In this document: piece after piece, positions 42,119-51,980 of the stretch
Position numbering within the stretch: the first letter of the stretch is position 1
Layout of the letters: each line of letters opens with the position of its first letter
Origin: Bacillus chungangensis
GTDB lineage: Bacteria > Bacillota > Bacilli > Bacillales > Bacillaceae_C
Assembly (NCBI RefSeq): GCF_030812995.1
Contig: NZ_JAUSTT010000010.1
Span: 62,001 to 126,000, forward strand
Reading direction: 5' to 3'
DNA length: 64,000 bases
The notes under the pieces: model-generated
Databases searched by the model: none
What the model was told of the DNA's origin: nothing
The model's input: the letters and a program-made list of their open reading frames with translations, nothing else
Program-made: the position numbers and the translations under genes

Positions 42119-42631
42119 GTTCAGTAGATGTTTCTCTTTTGTTCTTTTCACTGCGATGCGTTTTTGTTGTTCAAGCATGAGAGCCGAAAGCTGTCGAAAA
42201 GCAGGATAGGAAAATGGCCGGGCTAAAATAAACTGTAATCTTTCCTCTAAGTTAACAGGCTTCACTGCATAATGCTTCGTTTTTTCCATCCATCCCTGCA
42301 AGTGTACTGGTTCCTCATTGCTCCAGAACAAAAACATAAAAAATAAAGCGATGCCATCTACCATTCGAAATTGACTATTTGGATGTCTTGAAGCAAACAG
42401 CTCCGTTAATGCTGAATCTATTTTGTCCCACTCAGCTGTCAGCTGTGGAAGCACCTGGTGAAAATCATTCCAATAATCCACATGGTCAAGACCTTGATAA
42501 AAAAGCAGCTCCTCCTTAAAATAAGGAGGTTCAAAGATACCCTTATGATGAATCGTTGTTTGGTTTTCCTTATAAAACAACCGATCCTGTAGTTCAACAG
42601 GTATATTTATTGTGATCGGTTTTTTCAGCAT
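42104..42631 (-). CDS. ypoC: YpoC family protein
   Basis: A 175-residue protein rich in aromatic residues (F-Y-Q-G-L-D-H-V-D-Y-W-N-D-F). It matches YpoC by size and by its place directly after nth (2 bp gap), which implies cotranscription with dnaD and nth. No catalytic motif is visible and the family function is unknown. Its end overlaps a bidirectional terminator shared with ponA. Confidence 0.82.
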   Translation of the reverse strand: MLKKPITINIPVELQDRLFYKENQTTIHHKGIFEPPYFKEELLFYQGLDHVDYWNDFHQVLPQLTAEWDKIDSALTELFASRHPNSQFRMVDGIALFFMFLFWSNEEPVHLQGWMEKTKHYAVKPVNLEERLQFILARPFSYPAFRQLSALMLEQQKRIAVKRTKEKHLLNNKKP

Positions 42632-42632
42632 T

Positions 42633-43283
42633 TTACCCTTTCCTTTTCATTCTTTTTTTTCCTTCTCGACAAACTTCTAATAACGGGCAAATTTCGCATT
42701 GAGGATTTTGCGCTTTACAATGATAACGTCCAAAAAAAATCATACGATGATGGGTGATCGACCATTCATCTTTCGGAATTTTCTTCATTAATGTTTTTTC
42801 TACTTCAAGAACGCTATCTTTCCAACGACAGAATCCCAGCCTTTTACTTACCCTTTCGACATGAGTATCAACTGGAATTGCTGGTGTTCCAAAAGCTACA
42901 GACACGACAACATTCGCCGTTTTCCTCCCCACCCCTGGCAGCTTCATTAACTCATCGCGGTCATTAGGCACGATACCGCCATATTCTTCAATAAGCATTT
43001 GTGACATATTGCGAATGTTTTTGGCTTTATTGCGAAAAAGTCCGATAGAACGGATATCGTTTTGTAGTTCCTCTAATGATACAGCTAAATAATCTTCTGG
43101 CTTTTGATATTTTTGAAACAATGCAGCTGTTACTTTGTTGACTAAAGCGTCTGTGCATTGCGCAGAAAGCGAGACAGCAACAACTAGCTCGAATGGATTG
43201 GAATGATGCAGCTCACAGTGCGCATGAGGAAACATTTTCCCCATTTCATCCAAGCAATAACGAATTTGCGATTTCGTCAGCAA
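42633..43283 (-). CDS. nth: Endonuclease III
   Basis: A 216-residue base-excision DNA glycosylase/AP lyase for oxidised pyrimidines. The helix-hairpin-helix is L-P-G-V-G-R-K-T-A-N with the catalytic Lys in it, and the catalytic Asp is in P-V-D-T-H-V. The [4Fe-4S] cysteines are C-K-A-Q-N-P-Q-C-E-I-C-P-L-L-E-V-C. All key residues are present. Part of the dnaD-nth-ypoC cluster. Confidence 0.95.
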   Translation of the reverse strand: MLTKSQIRYCLDEMGKMFPHAHCELHHSNPFELVVAVSLSAQCTDALVNKVTAALFQKYQKPEDYLAVSLEELQNDIRSIGLFRNKAKNIRNMSQMLIEEYGGIVPNDRDELMKLPGVGRKTANVVVSVAFGTPAIPVDTHVERVSKRLGFCRWKDSVLEVEKTLMKKIPKDEWSITHHRMIFFGRYHCKAQNPQCEICPLLEVCREGKKRMKRKG

Positions 43284-43399
43284 CTTAATTTCCCCCTCTT
43301 AAATACGTGGTGTGCAAATATCCGATAAGAACGAAGTGCAAAAAACACTATGGTGTTCTTTAAAAGGAACATTTGTACAACCTTTTCAAACAAAAGTGT

Positions 43400-44095
43400 C
43401 TATTGCTCCAACCAATTGTAGAACGGTACCATATTGGAACTTTTTTTCACTTCAGACGATTTTACACGCTGTTGATGAAATTTTTTTCCGTATTGTCTTG
43501 CTTGTTCAATCGTTTTAATTCCGTTCTTTTTCCATTCAAATAAAATTCTATCTATGTAGCGAAAGTTTAGTTTTCCAGCAATTACCGCTTCTCTTAATGC
43601 TGATTTTATCATTGCTGCATCATGGAAATCTTGGTCAACCCACATCGCTAACGTTTCACATTCTAGTGGAGATAATGGCCTGCCAAATTCTTGTTCAAAT
43701 GTAGTATATAAGTTTTCTTCATTTTTTAACTGCTCTTCAAATTGTTTTTCTTTTTTAGATAACATCATTTCATCTACTAATTTATGCCATAAAGGTTTTA
43801 AAGAATAGCTCTCAAATCGAATATGATCTGATGAATAGCCCTCTTCAATCGTCAGACACTGCTTCTGAATCAATCTTCGTAAAATATCCGAGCACTCACT
43901 CGAAGATATCGTCATTCTTCCTGAAATTTCCTCTAATGTCGGGAAATGTTTTCCTTCTTCAATGAAAGAAAATATTTGCAGCAATATGACAAGCTCTGTT
44001 TCATTTAAGCCGAGCTTATGATAATTAGCCATTAGCATTTGCGGAACAACTAGCATTCCTTCTTCCATCCAAGCTACCATCATATCCTTTTTCAT
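43400..44095 (-). CDS. dnaD: DNA replication initiation protein DnaD
   Basis: A 231-residue primosome protein with an N-terminal winged-helix DDBH1 domain (about 1-115) and a C-terminal DDBH2 domain with the family signature near residues 135-205 (F-E-Q-E-F-G-R-P-L-S-P, then Y-I-D-R-I-L-F-E-W). It helps load the replicative helicase at oriC and at restart sites. The frame opens five codons earlier, but GGAGGTGGACAAG favours ATG 44095. Here dnaD is separated from asnS by a dispersed repeat and a terminator, so it needs its own promoter. Confidence 0.93.
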   Translation of the reverse strand: MKKDMMVAWMEEGMLVVPQMLMANYHKLGLNETELVILLQIFSFIEEGKHFPTLEEISGRMTISSSECSDILRRLIQKQCLTIEEGYSSDHIRFESYSLKPLWHKLVDEMMLSKKEKQFEEQLKNEENLYTTFEQEFGRPLSPLECETLAMWVDQDFHDAAMIKSALREAVIAGKLNFRYIDRILFEWKKNGIKTIEQARQYGKKFHQQRVKSSEVKKSSNMVPFYNWLEQ

Positions 44096-44161
44096 CTTGT
44101 CCACCTCCACTCTAGTATATCATGATGACGTTTTGAAAAGGAGCTTCCAGCTTGTCACATC

Positions 44162-44410
44162 ATAAAGAGACACTTCTATCAGTGGGGTTTTCTTTCATCC
44201 CCCACTGATAAGAAGTAGAACAAATGCTAAGATCGCAGGCGTCCTCGAAACAGAAGATTACTTTTTCTTCGTGCGATGTTCAAGATGCTTTCCTTATTCT
44301 GTCAGCCCGAACCAATCGGACATTTATTGGCAGTTATCCCCTACCTAGACTTCTTTGATTCCTCTTACTCCCCGAGGTGGGGGTCTACTGCCAGTTAGAT
44401 GTGGGATAAA
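44162..44410 (+). repeat. ATAAA-bounded dispersed repeat, full copy
   Basis: A 249-bp copy, ATAAAGAGACACTTCTATCAG to GATGTGGGATAAA, with the perfect left hairpin ATCAGTGGGG/CCCCACTGAT. It lies between dnaD and asnS. Confidence 0.85.
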
Positions 44411-44468
44411 ACTTCTATCCTCACTTTATTACTGTAAACATTCGTCCATTCATCTCTTCCAGAAAGAA

Positions 44469-44501
44469 GAACGCATTATCTCACACGAAGATAATGCGTT
44501 C
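44469..44501 (-). terminator. Intrinsic terminator of asnS
   Basis: GAACGCATTATC (44469-44480) pairs perfectly with GATAATGCGTTC (44490-44501). It is followed on the minus strand by TTCTTTC. Confidence 0.75.
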
Positions 44502-44524
44502 TTAGCAACGGCCTCGTTATAACA

Positions 44525-45817
44525 TTATGGGTAGAGGCGATTTAAAAGTCTAGGAAATGGAATTGTCTCGCGAACATGTTCGACACCAGAAATCCATGCC
44601 ACAGTTCTTTCTAAACCAAGTCCGAATCCTGAGTGTGGAACTGATCCGTATTTTGATAAATCTAAGTACCATTGATATGCTTCTAGTGGCAAATTGTGTT
44701 CTTCCATGCGTTGTTTCATCAGCTTATAGTCATGAATCCGTTCAGATCCCCCAATGATCTCTCCATAGCCTTCAGGGGCAATTAGATCAGCGCATAACGC
44801 AACCTCTGGCCTATCTTTAGCTGTCTGCATGTAAAATGGCTTAATTGCAGTTGGATAATGGGTAATGAAAATTGGCTTCTCGTTATTTTCAGCAATCGCG
44901 GTTTCATGAGGAGCGCCAAAATCGTCTCCCCATTGAATATCGTCAAAGCCCTTTTCATGTAAAAACTCAATCGCTTCATCATATGTAATACGTGGAAATG
45001 GTGCCGTTATTTTTTCCAGTTTTGCAACATCTCTACCTAAACGATCTAACTCTAAGCGGCAATTTTTAACGACTGATTGCACAATATGGGCCACGTATTG
45101 TTCTTGAACGACTAAGCTGTCTTCAAACTCATAAAAAGCCATTTCCGGTTCGATCATCCAAAATTCGATTAAATGCCGACGAGTTTTTGATTTTTCTGCA
45201 CGAAAAGTTGGTCCAAATGAAAATACTTTTCCGAAGGCCATTGCCGCTGCTTCCAAGTATAGCTGTCCACTTTGAGATAAATAAGCATGCTCATCAAAGT
45301 ACTTCGTATGAAAGAGCTCTGTCGTTCCTTCAGGAGCACTACTTGTTAATATTGGAGGGTCGATTTTTACAAAACCATTTTCATTAAAAAATTCGTAAGT
45401 AGCACGAATGATTTCATTACGAATTTTCATAACAGCATGCTGCTTTCTAGAACGCAGCCATAAATGACGATGATCCATTAAAAATTCTGTTCCATGCTGT
45501 TTTGGAGTAATCGGAAAATCTACTGCTTCCTTAATGACTTGAAGATTAGTTAAAAGCATTTCATAGCCAAATGGTGAACGTGCATCTTCTTGGATGATGC
45601 CAGTAGCATAAAATGCTGTTTCTTGTGAAAGAGATTTCGCTTGCTGAAAGACGCTTTCGTCAACATCACTTTTCGTTACGACCGCCTGCATAAATCCAGA
45701 ACCATCACGCAGCTGAAGAAAAGCGATCTTTCCACTTGCTCGTTTATTTGTTAACCAAACCCCTATTGTCACTTCCTTGCCTACGTAATCCTTTACTTCT
45801 GCAATTGTTACTTTCAT
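44525..45817 (-). CDS. asnS: Asparaginyl-tRNA synthetase
   Basis: A 430-residue class IIb synthetase. The N-terminal OB-fold anticodon-binding domain ([13 protein letters not shown]) is followed by the catalytic core with motif 2 ([15 protein letters not shown]) and motif 3 (G-F-G-L-G-L-E-R). The frame is open 22 codons further, but GGAAGG 9 nt before ATG 45817 and the usual length support this start. It follows aspB closely (88 bp), and asnS-aspB cotranscription is the B. subtilis pattern. Confidence 0.96.
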   Translation of the reverse strand: MKVTIAEVKDYVGKEVTIGVWLTNKRASGKIAFLQLRDGSGFMQAVVTKSDVDESVFQQAKSLSQETAFYATGIIQEDARSPFGYEMLLTNLQVIKEAVDFPITPKQHGTEFLMDHRHLWLRSRKQHAVMKIRNEIIRATYEFFNENGFVKIDPPILTSSAPEGTTELFHTKYFDEHAYLSQSGQLYLEAAAMAFGKVFSFGPTFRAEKSKTRRHLIEFWMIEPEMAFYEFEDSLVVQEQYVAHIVQSVVKNCRLELDRLGRDVAKLEKITAPFPRITYDEAIEFLHEKGFDDIQWGDDFGAPHETAIAENNEKPIFITHYPTAIKPFYMQTAKDRPEVALCADLIAPEGYGEIIGGSERIHDYKLMKQRMEEHNLPLEAYQWYLDLSKYGSVPHSGFGLGLERTVAWISGVEHVRETIPFPRLLNRLYP

Positions 45818-45905
45818 CTTCATCTTCCTTCCAATGAACTCATTTTCAAAAAAGCAGATGGAGAAATCATGCTCCATCCTCATAACAAATAAAAACTATC
45901 TATTT

Positions 45906-47093
45906 TTATCTATGCTGCTCAACAAATAAATGAATGCGTTCCACAGCTTTTTCCAACAATTCCATGGATGTTGCATAGGAAAGCCGAATATAATTTGGCG
46001 CACCAAAGCCTGATCCTGGAATAACGGCTACCTTCGCTTCTTCTAACAATGCCCCAGCGAATTGATCAACAGATGCAAATCCACTTAATGCTGCTGCGTT
46101 TTTTACATTTGCAAATAGATAAAAAGCTCCCTGTGGCTTTAAGCAAGTAACACCCGGGATTGCCAATAATTTTTCATATATTTGATGCAATCTTTGCTCA
46201 AACGCTTTGCGCATTATTTCGACCGGCTCCTGTGAGCCCTGATAAGCTGCTATCGAACCATATTGAGCAGGTGTTGTTGGATTTGATGTGGAATGACTAG
46301 CTAAATCAGTCATTGCCTTAATAATCTGCTCTTCACCAGCTGCATAACCAATCCGCCATCCAGTCATCGAATGTGATTTGGACACACCATTTATAATGAC
46401 TGTTTGTTTTTTTAGCTCCGGAGATAGTTGAGCAATTGAATAATGAACATGTTCATCATAAATAAGTTTTTCATAAATTTCATCAGAAATAATGAGGATG
46501 TTATGCGCCAAACAAACCTTACCGAGTTCATATAATTCATCCTTTGTATAAACCATTCCTGTTGGGTTGCTTGGAGAATTTATGACGACAGCTTTGGTTC
46601 GGACCGTGATCGCTCTTTCTAATTGTTCGGCATTGATTTTGAATTGATTTTCTTCTTTTCCTTCAACATAGATAGGAGTTCCACCGGCTAACTTTACTTG
46701 CTCTGGGTAGCTTACCCAATATGGAGTCGGAATGATGACTTCATCTCCATCATTAAGCAGGACTTGAAATAATGTATAAAGGGCATGCTTCGCTCCACTT
46801 GTAACGATTATTTCCTTAGGAGAATATTGTAAACCTTGGTCGTGTTGGAACTTTTCAATAATTGCCTCCTTTAGTGCAGGCAATCCACCAGATGCAGTAT
46901 ATTTCGTCTGTCCTTCTTTCATAGATGTACAAGCTGCTTCAATAATATGGTCTGGAGTATTGAAATCAGGTTCACCCGCCCCTAAGCCGATCACATCAAT
47001 CCCTTTTGCTTTCATTTCTTTTGCTTTTGCAGTAATGGCTAACGTTGTAGAGGGTGTTAAAGATTGCATTTTTTTCGCTAAACTGATTTCCAT
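45906..47093 (-). CDS. aspB: Aspartate aminotransferase
   Basis: A 395-residue fold-type I pyridoxal phosphate enzyme of the aspartate aminotransferase subgroup Ib. The cofactor Lys is in G-V-S-K-S-H-S-M-T-G-W-R, the Asn-Pro pair is in S-P-S-N-P-T-G, and the substrate Arg is near the end (Y-I-R-L-S-Y). It interconverts aspartate and oxaloacetate, supplying aspartate for asparagine and lysine synthesis. GGAGG 8 nt before ATG 47093 sets the start; ATG 47096 is also possible. Confidence 0.94.
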   Translation of the reverse strand: MEISLAKKMQSLTPSTTLAITAKAKEMKAKGIDVIGLGAGEPDFNTPDHIIEAACTSMKEGQTKYTASGGLPALKEAIIEKFQHDQGLQYSPKEIIVTSGAKHALYTLFQVLLNDGDEVIIPTPYWVSYPEQVKLAGGTPIYVEGKEENQFKINAEQLERAITVRTKAVVINSPSNPTGMVYTKDELYELGKVCLAHNILIISDEIYEKLIYDEHVHYSIAQLSPELKKQTVIINGVSKSHSMTGWRIGYAAGEEQIIKAMTDLASHSTSNPTTPAQYGSIAAYQGSQEPVEIMRKAFEQRLHQIYEKLLAIPGVTCLKPQGAFYLFANVKNAAALSGFASVDQFAGALLEEAKVAVIPGSGFGAPNYIRLSYATSMELLEKAVERIHLFVEQHR

Positions 47094-47113
47094 CATTGTA
47101 TCCTCCATTTCTT

Positions 47114-47590
47114 TTACAAATTTTCAATTTTACGCCACCAGTCTCCTGAAGCAAAATCAATGTAATAATAATTTAAACGCTCGTTTTTATCTAAATAAGA
47201 AATTTCCCAAATCGGAATATTTTTTTCTATCCCCAAATGGATTCCTAAAATTTCTTTCGGTTTTTTTTCTGCTTGCAATTTCTTCCGAGCTTGCTCTTCT
47301 GAAATACCTTTATTATAGCTTTTCACAATCACTTCTTCATCTGCTTTTTCAGGTATCCACACAACTTTTTTTTCCTTCTTTTTATCGTCCCCAATTACAA
47401 CAAAATATGTTTCGGTACCATGGTATAAATAAAACTTATCTGTTGTTTGTAATCCAGCGACCTCCTTCGCTTTTTGAACGGCAAGTATCTCCGCATCCTG
47501 GATTGGTTTTCTTGCCTCTATGTAAATAAAAATCGAAAAACCTGTTAAAACCACTAATAATAATATCATACTAATGATCCATTTTTTCAT
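47114..47590 (-). CDS. ypmB: YpmB (DUF5590), membrane-anchored PepSY-like protein
   Basis: A 158-residue protein with an N-terminal signal-anchor (about residues 4-25) and an extracytoplasmic part built of two PepSY-like repeats (K-A-K-E-V-A-G, then S-E-E-Q-A-R-K-K-L). Matches YpmB by length and place directly upstream of aspB. Function unknown; PepSY domains often act as inhibitory or chaperone modules. It lies just after ypmA on the same strand. Confidence 0.85.
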   Translation of the reverse strand: MKKWIISMILLLVVLTGFSIFIYIEARKPIQDAEILAVQKAKEVAGLQTTDKFYLYHGTETYFVVIGDDKKKEKKVVWIPEKADEEVIVKSYNKGISEEQARKKLQAEKKPKEILGIHLGIEKNIPIWEISYLDKNERLNYYYIDFASGDWWRKIENL

Positions 47591-47604
47591 CTATCATCAC
47601 TCAT

Positions 47605-47775
47605 TTATGTTCGATATATTGTAAAAATAGCCGTTTCTTTATCATCTGGATCTAATGCAAGTCCAAACATCAGATCTTTTTCTTTTAACGTTCGATTGAG
47701 CACATCCACCACTTTGTATAAATCCCCATTATGTGGGATGCGCAACCTGGAAAGAACTTCCACTTTACTTTCCAC
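47605..47775 (-). CDS. ypmA: YpmA (DUF4264) small protein
   Basis: A 56-residue soluble protein read from a GTG start: M-E-S-K-V-E-V-L-S-R-L-R, with P-H-N-G-D-L-Y-K-V-V-D-V-L-N and D-P-D-D-K-E-T-A-I-F-T-I-Y-R-T at the end. GAGGAGG lies 6 nt before the GTG. This is the conserved YpmA family that sits between dinG and ypmB in Bacillus. Function unknown. Confidence 0.85.
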   Translation of the reverse strand: MESKVEVLSRLRIPHNGDLYKVVDVLNRTLKEKDLMFGLALDPDDKETAIFTIYRT

Positions 47776-48029
47776 TGTAAATCCTCCTCTAAAAATTGTT
47801 AATCATAGTGATGCTGTTTATGGTCAAAATAAAAGTACTAGAAAACCTTCTACATCATTATAGCAAGGTTTAAAGCTGGTGAATGCTTTTTACTTCGCAA
47901 AAACTTCAGAAGTCACAAAGTTGACTAAAGAAATGACTGATAAAATGATGAAAAAGACCATATTTTCTAGTCCACACATCATGTACACCACCATGAGTGG
48001 GGGGCAAAAGCCACTCACTCATGGCGTGC

Positions 48030-48367
48030 TTTATCCCACATCTAATTGGGGCAGACACCCCCACCTCAAGGAGTAAGAGAATCAGAAGCGCGCTAGGTGG
48101 GAGATGACTGAAAGTCAAATGTCCGATCGGTTCGAGGCAACAGGATAAGGAAAGCTTCTTGAATCAGCATCGCACGAAGAAAAAGTGTTCTCCTTTTTCG
48201 AGGATGTCGGTCACTCAAGCGTTGCGACAGGACAAGGAAGGCTTCGGCAGTGATACATCGCATAAAGAAAAAGTGCTCTTCTTTTTCGAGGACGTCGCGC
48301 TTTTAGCTTGAGATCCTTTGTAATAGGAGATAAGAGAAAATCCCTACTTAGGGAAGTTTCACTTTAT
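48030..48367 (-). repeat. ATAAA-bounded dispersed repeat, inverted and internally duplicated copy
   Basis: In plus orientation it starts TTTATCCCACATCTAATTGG and ends GAAGTTTCACTTTAT, the reverse complement of other copies. At 338 bp it is longer, because the GGATAAGGAAAGC/CGCACGAAGAAAAAGTG/TTTTTCGAGGA section occurs twice. A partial left-end hairpin of another copy (CCATGAGTGGGG to CACTCATGG, 47992-48024) abuts it. It ends 2 bp before the dinG stop codon. Confidence 0.85.
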
Positions 48368-48369
48368 TT

Positions 48370-51177
48370 TCAATCTCTTGAAAGAGAAAGCCATTTTTCA
48401 ATGCTGTCCACCATTTCCTCTAGTGATCCCCGTTCAATTGTTAACTTTGGAAGTGAATAGAGAAAAGCCTTGCCATAACTCGTTGTTTCAATACGTCGGT
48501 CAAAAACAATCACGATTCCCCGGTCTTTACTGCTTCTAATTAAACGGCCAAAGCCTTGTTTAAAGCGGATAATTGCTTCGGGAAGTGCATTAGCTGTGAA
48601 AGGATTTTCGCCTTGTTTTCTTAAATAATCATGTTTAGCCTCCGTCATCGGCTCGTCTGGGGGCGTAAAAGGCAATCTAACCATCACCAAACAACTTAAA
48701 TCATCTCCGGGAATATCTATCCCCTCCCAAAAACTATTTGTGCCGAATAAAATTGCTTTCTCAAATAGTTGAAAGTTTTTTGTTAAGCGGGCACGGCTTC
48801 CATTTGAAATGCCTTGTGCAATTAGCATAAAATCATGCAGCAACTCACTTTCCTTAATTAAATAATATGTTTTTCGCAGCATCTCATGAGAAGTGAAAAG
48901 GACGAGCATGCGCCCTTTCGTTGCCTGAGCAATTCCAATTAAATGATTAGCGAGTGATTCTACGTAGGCATCTTGTGAAGCGTCACGAATTTCCGGCACT
49001 TCACTCGGAATCAGGAGTTTAACCATTTTATCATATTCAAAAGGAGAAGCAATTCGCTTTGTCAGAATAGAAAATGATTGCAGTCCTATTGCTTCCCGCA
49101 TATACCGAAAGGAATGCTGAACCGTTAAAGTAGAAGACGTCATGACAATACTCTTTTTTTTGGCAAAAAACGACTTTTCTAATTTTTCCTTCACCGTTAC
49201 AGGCAATGCTTGAATGACCATGCTGTTTGGCAATGCCCTTGCATCTCCTTCTACCCATACGACATCTGTCAGCTGAGGAGAAATGATTAAGGAGTATATT
49301 TGTTCAGATAATTGTTCAATGCGGTCCAAAAAACTGAAACACTCTGCTATCAATGCTTTTTCATGATCTTTTAGTTCTTTTACTTTTACAACTTTTAATC
49401 TTTCTGCTATTCCCGTATAAACCCGTTTTAGGAACGCTATATTACGTTCTGCACAATCCACGAGCGGCTGCCATTCTTTACTTTTGCGAAACAAAGAATC
49501 AACCCGAAATTGGCATTTATGATGCTTCTGTTTCGAATGTCTCATCATTATTTGCGCCATGATCATAAAAAGATCATCCATTTCCAATTCTAAGGCAGTA
49601 ATTGCTTCATCGATCGTTCGTGCTTCCGTAGTAGTCGAAATACCTTTTTTATCCAATAAATATTGCAATTTGCCAAACAACTGCTGCTTTTCCATTATTC
49701 CTATTTGACTAAGCAAGTATTTGCTATTGCTATAAGCAATTTTGCTTGCAAAATGTGTGCGTGCTGCTTGTTCTAAATGATGTGCTTCATCAATAATGGC
49801 ATAATCATAGTTCGGGAAAAATGTATTTTTTTCCACAAGATCTTGCAATAGCATTGCATGGTTTGTAATTACTAAATCAGCCGCTTGTGCCTCCTGGCGA
49901 GCATGCATATAAAAATCATAAGCAAGCCATGGGTCTTTTTGCTTTGAAACATGCCAACCTTCATGTTTAATACGCTCCCAAAACAATTTCCCTCCGCTTG
50001 ATAAATGCAATTCGTCAATATCTCCAGTTGTTGTTTGTGTAAGCCAAACAAGAATCTTCATTTTAGCTACGACATGATCATACTGTTCATCTGCCTCGTA
50101 CAATGTTTGTTCAAATTTGAACAGATGAAGATAATGGGATCGTCCTTTTAACAACACAGTTCGAAAGGAAAAAGGAACAAGTGCGTGCAGCGTTTGTATT
50201 TCTTTTTGCAGCAGCTGATCTTGCAATAAAATTGTATGCGTACTTACAATAACAGGGGTTTTTTGTTTCATTGCATAAAAAATGCTTGGCAGTAAATATC
50301 CCAACGATTTTCCAATACCTGTTCCCGCCTCGATTAGCGCATGTTTTTTGTCCTCGAAGGAAGAAAAGACAGCATCCATCATCTCAAACTGTCCTTCACG
50401 CAATTCAAATTGCGGCAGCTTTTCTTTAAACAGCTGTTCTTTCGCTTCGTTTGTATTTGGATATTCGCTCGTCTCTATTACAGCAGCAGTTTTGCGGGTC
50501 ATCCCTTTTCTTTTGAGGGCAATACCGCGATATATTTCTAAATCTGCCGAAATTTGTTCTACTTTAGTCTTTTTTTCCTGTAAAATATGATGTAATAATA
50601 AATACAGATCACTTTGTAGATGATGAGATAGCTTTAACAATTTTTCCAATGTAACGGATGGAAGTTCTTCCAATTGACGCCAAAACATTAAGAACAATTG
50701 TGCTGTAGCAAGTGCGTCGCTATCTGCTTGATGCGGACGCTCATGGGTAAACTGAAATGCTTCTGTCAAGTCAACCAATTTATAACTTTCCGCAGTCGGC
50801 AAAACAAACCAAGCTAATTCTACTGTATCCATCTTTGCAGGCTGAAAGTGATCAAAACCCGCATTCTTCAGTTCTTTCTGTAAAAAATAATAGTCAAACT
50901 TGACATTATGTGCTACAAAGATTGCATTTTCGAGCATTTTAAATAGATGTGGGGCAATTTCTGCAAATAGCGGTGCATCTTTCACCATGCCGCTATGAAT
51001 ACCAGTTAACTCTTCAATGAAAATAGGGATTGGAATTTCCGGATTCACAAAAGAAGTAAACTGATCCACAATTGTTTGATTTTCAATTAAGACAGCAGAA
51101 ATTTGAATAATACGATCCCCTTTATCTGGTGCATTTCCAGTCGTTTCTATATCAACGACGACAAAGCGATGTGTCAT
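48370..51177 (-). CDS. dinG: DinG-family exonuclease-helicase
   Basis: A 935-residue fusion. The N-terminal DnaQ-like 3'-5' exonuclease domain (V-D-I-E-T-T-G near 8-14, H-N-V-K-F-D, then H-Q-A-D-S-D-A) is followed by an XPD/DinG-type helicase with Walker A I-E-A-G-T-G-I-G-K-S near 285 and D-E-A-H-H. The iron-sulfur cysteines of E. coli DinG are not apparent, as in Gram-positive DinG proteins that act mainly as single-strand exonucleases. AGGTGG lies 6 nt before this ATG; another ATG is one codon earlier. Confidence 0.92.
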   Translation of the reverse strand: MTHRFVVVDIETTGNAPDKGDRIIQISAVLIENQTIVDQFTSFVNPEIPIPIFIEELTGIHSGMVKDAPLFAEIAPHLFKMLENAIFVAHNVKFDYYFLQKELKNAGFDHFQPAKMDTVELAWFVLPTAESYKLVDLTEAFQFTHERPHQADSDALATAQLFLMFWRQLEELPSVTLEKLLKLSHHLQSDLYLLLHHILQEKKTKVEQISADLEIYRGIALKRKGMTRKTAAVIETSEYPNTNEAKEQLFKEKLPQFELREGQFEMMDAVFSSFEDKKHALIEAGTGIGKSLGYLLPSIFYAMKQKTPVIVSTHTILLQDQLLQKEIQTLHALVPFSFRTVLLKGRSHYLHLFKFEQTLYEADEQYDHVVAKMKILVWLTQTTTGDIDELHLSSGGKLFWERIKHEGWHVSKQKDPWLAYDFYMHARQEAQAADLVITNHAMLLQDLVEKNTFFPNYDYAIIDEAHHLEQAARTHFASKIAYSNSKYLLSQIGIMEKQQLFGKLQYLLDKKGISTTTEARTIDEAITALELEMDDLFMIMAQIMMRHSKQKHHKCQFRVDSLFRKSKEWQPLVDCAERNIAFLKRVYTGIAERLKVVKVKELKDHEKALIAECFSFLDRIEQLSEQIYSLIISPQLTDVVWVEGDARALPNSMVIQALPVTVKEKLEKSFFAKKKSIVMTSSTLTVQHSFRYMREAIGLQSFSILTKRIASPFEYDKMVKLLIPSEVPEIRDASQDAYVESLANHLIGIAQATKGRMLVLFTSHEMLRKTYYLIKESELLHDFMLIAQGISNGSRARLTKNFQLFEKAILFGTNSFWEGIDIPGDDLSCLVMVRLPFTPPDEPMTEAKHDYLRKQGENPFTANALPEAIIRFKQGFGRLIRSSKDRGIVIVFDRRIETTSYGKAFLYSLPKLTIERGSLEEMVDSIEKWLSLSRD

Positions 51178-51234
51178 CATTCTCCACCTTTTCCATTAGT
51201 GAACGATTATTGCCTCGTCCACTTCTACTAATGA

Positions 51235-51503
51235 GGATACTCAGCCCTCCAATGAAAAGCAATGTCTACTTGCATTAGTAGTGATTTTTTTCATCCTTAT
51301 AAATAGGATTTCAAATAAAAACACAACATCCTCAAAAAAGAAAACCGTTTTTTCTGTGCGATTTGTTGCTCGTACAAGCTTCCTATCCTATTGTAACAAT
51401 TGAGTTTCCTTCGATTTAGAAGGACACGTTTTCCGGACAATGTTACTTCAGGGAATTTGTTTGCCACTTCGACTTTAAAACTGTTAAATGTGGGACAAAA
51501 AAT
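51235..51503 (+). repeat. Decayed copy of the dispersed repeat
   Basis: Recognisable by CAACATCCTCAAAAAAGAAAACCG, TTTTTTCTGTGCGAT, GCTTCCTATCCTATTG and a right end AAATGTGGGACAAA. Many point differences, and the ATAAA edge has become ACAAA. Confidence 0.55.
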
Positions 51504-51687
51504 GCAAATTTTCTTCTTTTCCAGTGTATCATAGAACATTCATTTTCTTCTACTGCTTCTAAACCCATTCTTTTCGTTTACTGTCTTAGCATCCTATTTT
51601 TTAACTATATTTTATGTGACTATGCAACTTCATTACTCTACTTGATATTTTTTCAGAATGTTAGGCTAGTATTGACAGCCTAAAAAG

Positions 51688-51930
51688 ATAAAGTGAAATT
51701 TCCATCAGTGGGGGTTTTCTCTTATCCCCTATACAAAGGATCTTAAGCTAAAAGCGCGACGTCCTCGAAAAAGAAGAGCACTTTTTCTTCGTGCGATGCT
51801 GGTAGAAGCTTTCCTTATCCTGTTGGCCCGAACCAATCGGACATTTGACTTTCAGTTATCCCCCCACCTAGCGCTTCTGATTCCTCTTACTCTTGAGGAG
51901 GGTCTTACTGCCAGTTAGATGTGGGATAAA
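51688..51930 (+). repeat. ATAAA-bounded dispersed repeat, full copy
   Basis: A 243-bp copy, ATAAAGTGAAATTTCCATCAG to GATGTGGGATAAA, carrying the ATCCCCTATACAAAGGATC variant of the left half. It lies immediately downstream of panD, where its hairpins could help end transcription. Confidence 0.85.
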
Positions 51931-51980
51931 AAAGAGACTGATTCCTTTTTTGCATCAGTCTCATAAAGATTTTTATTTTT

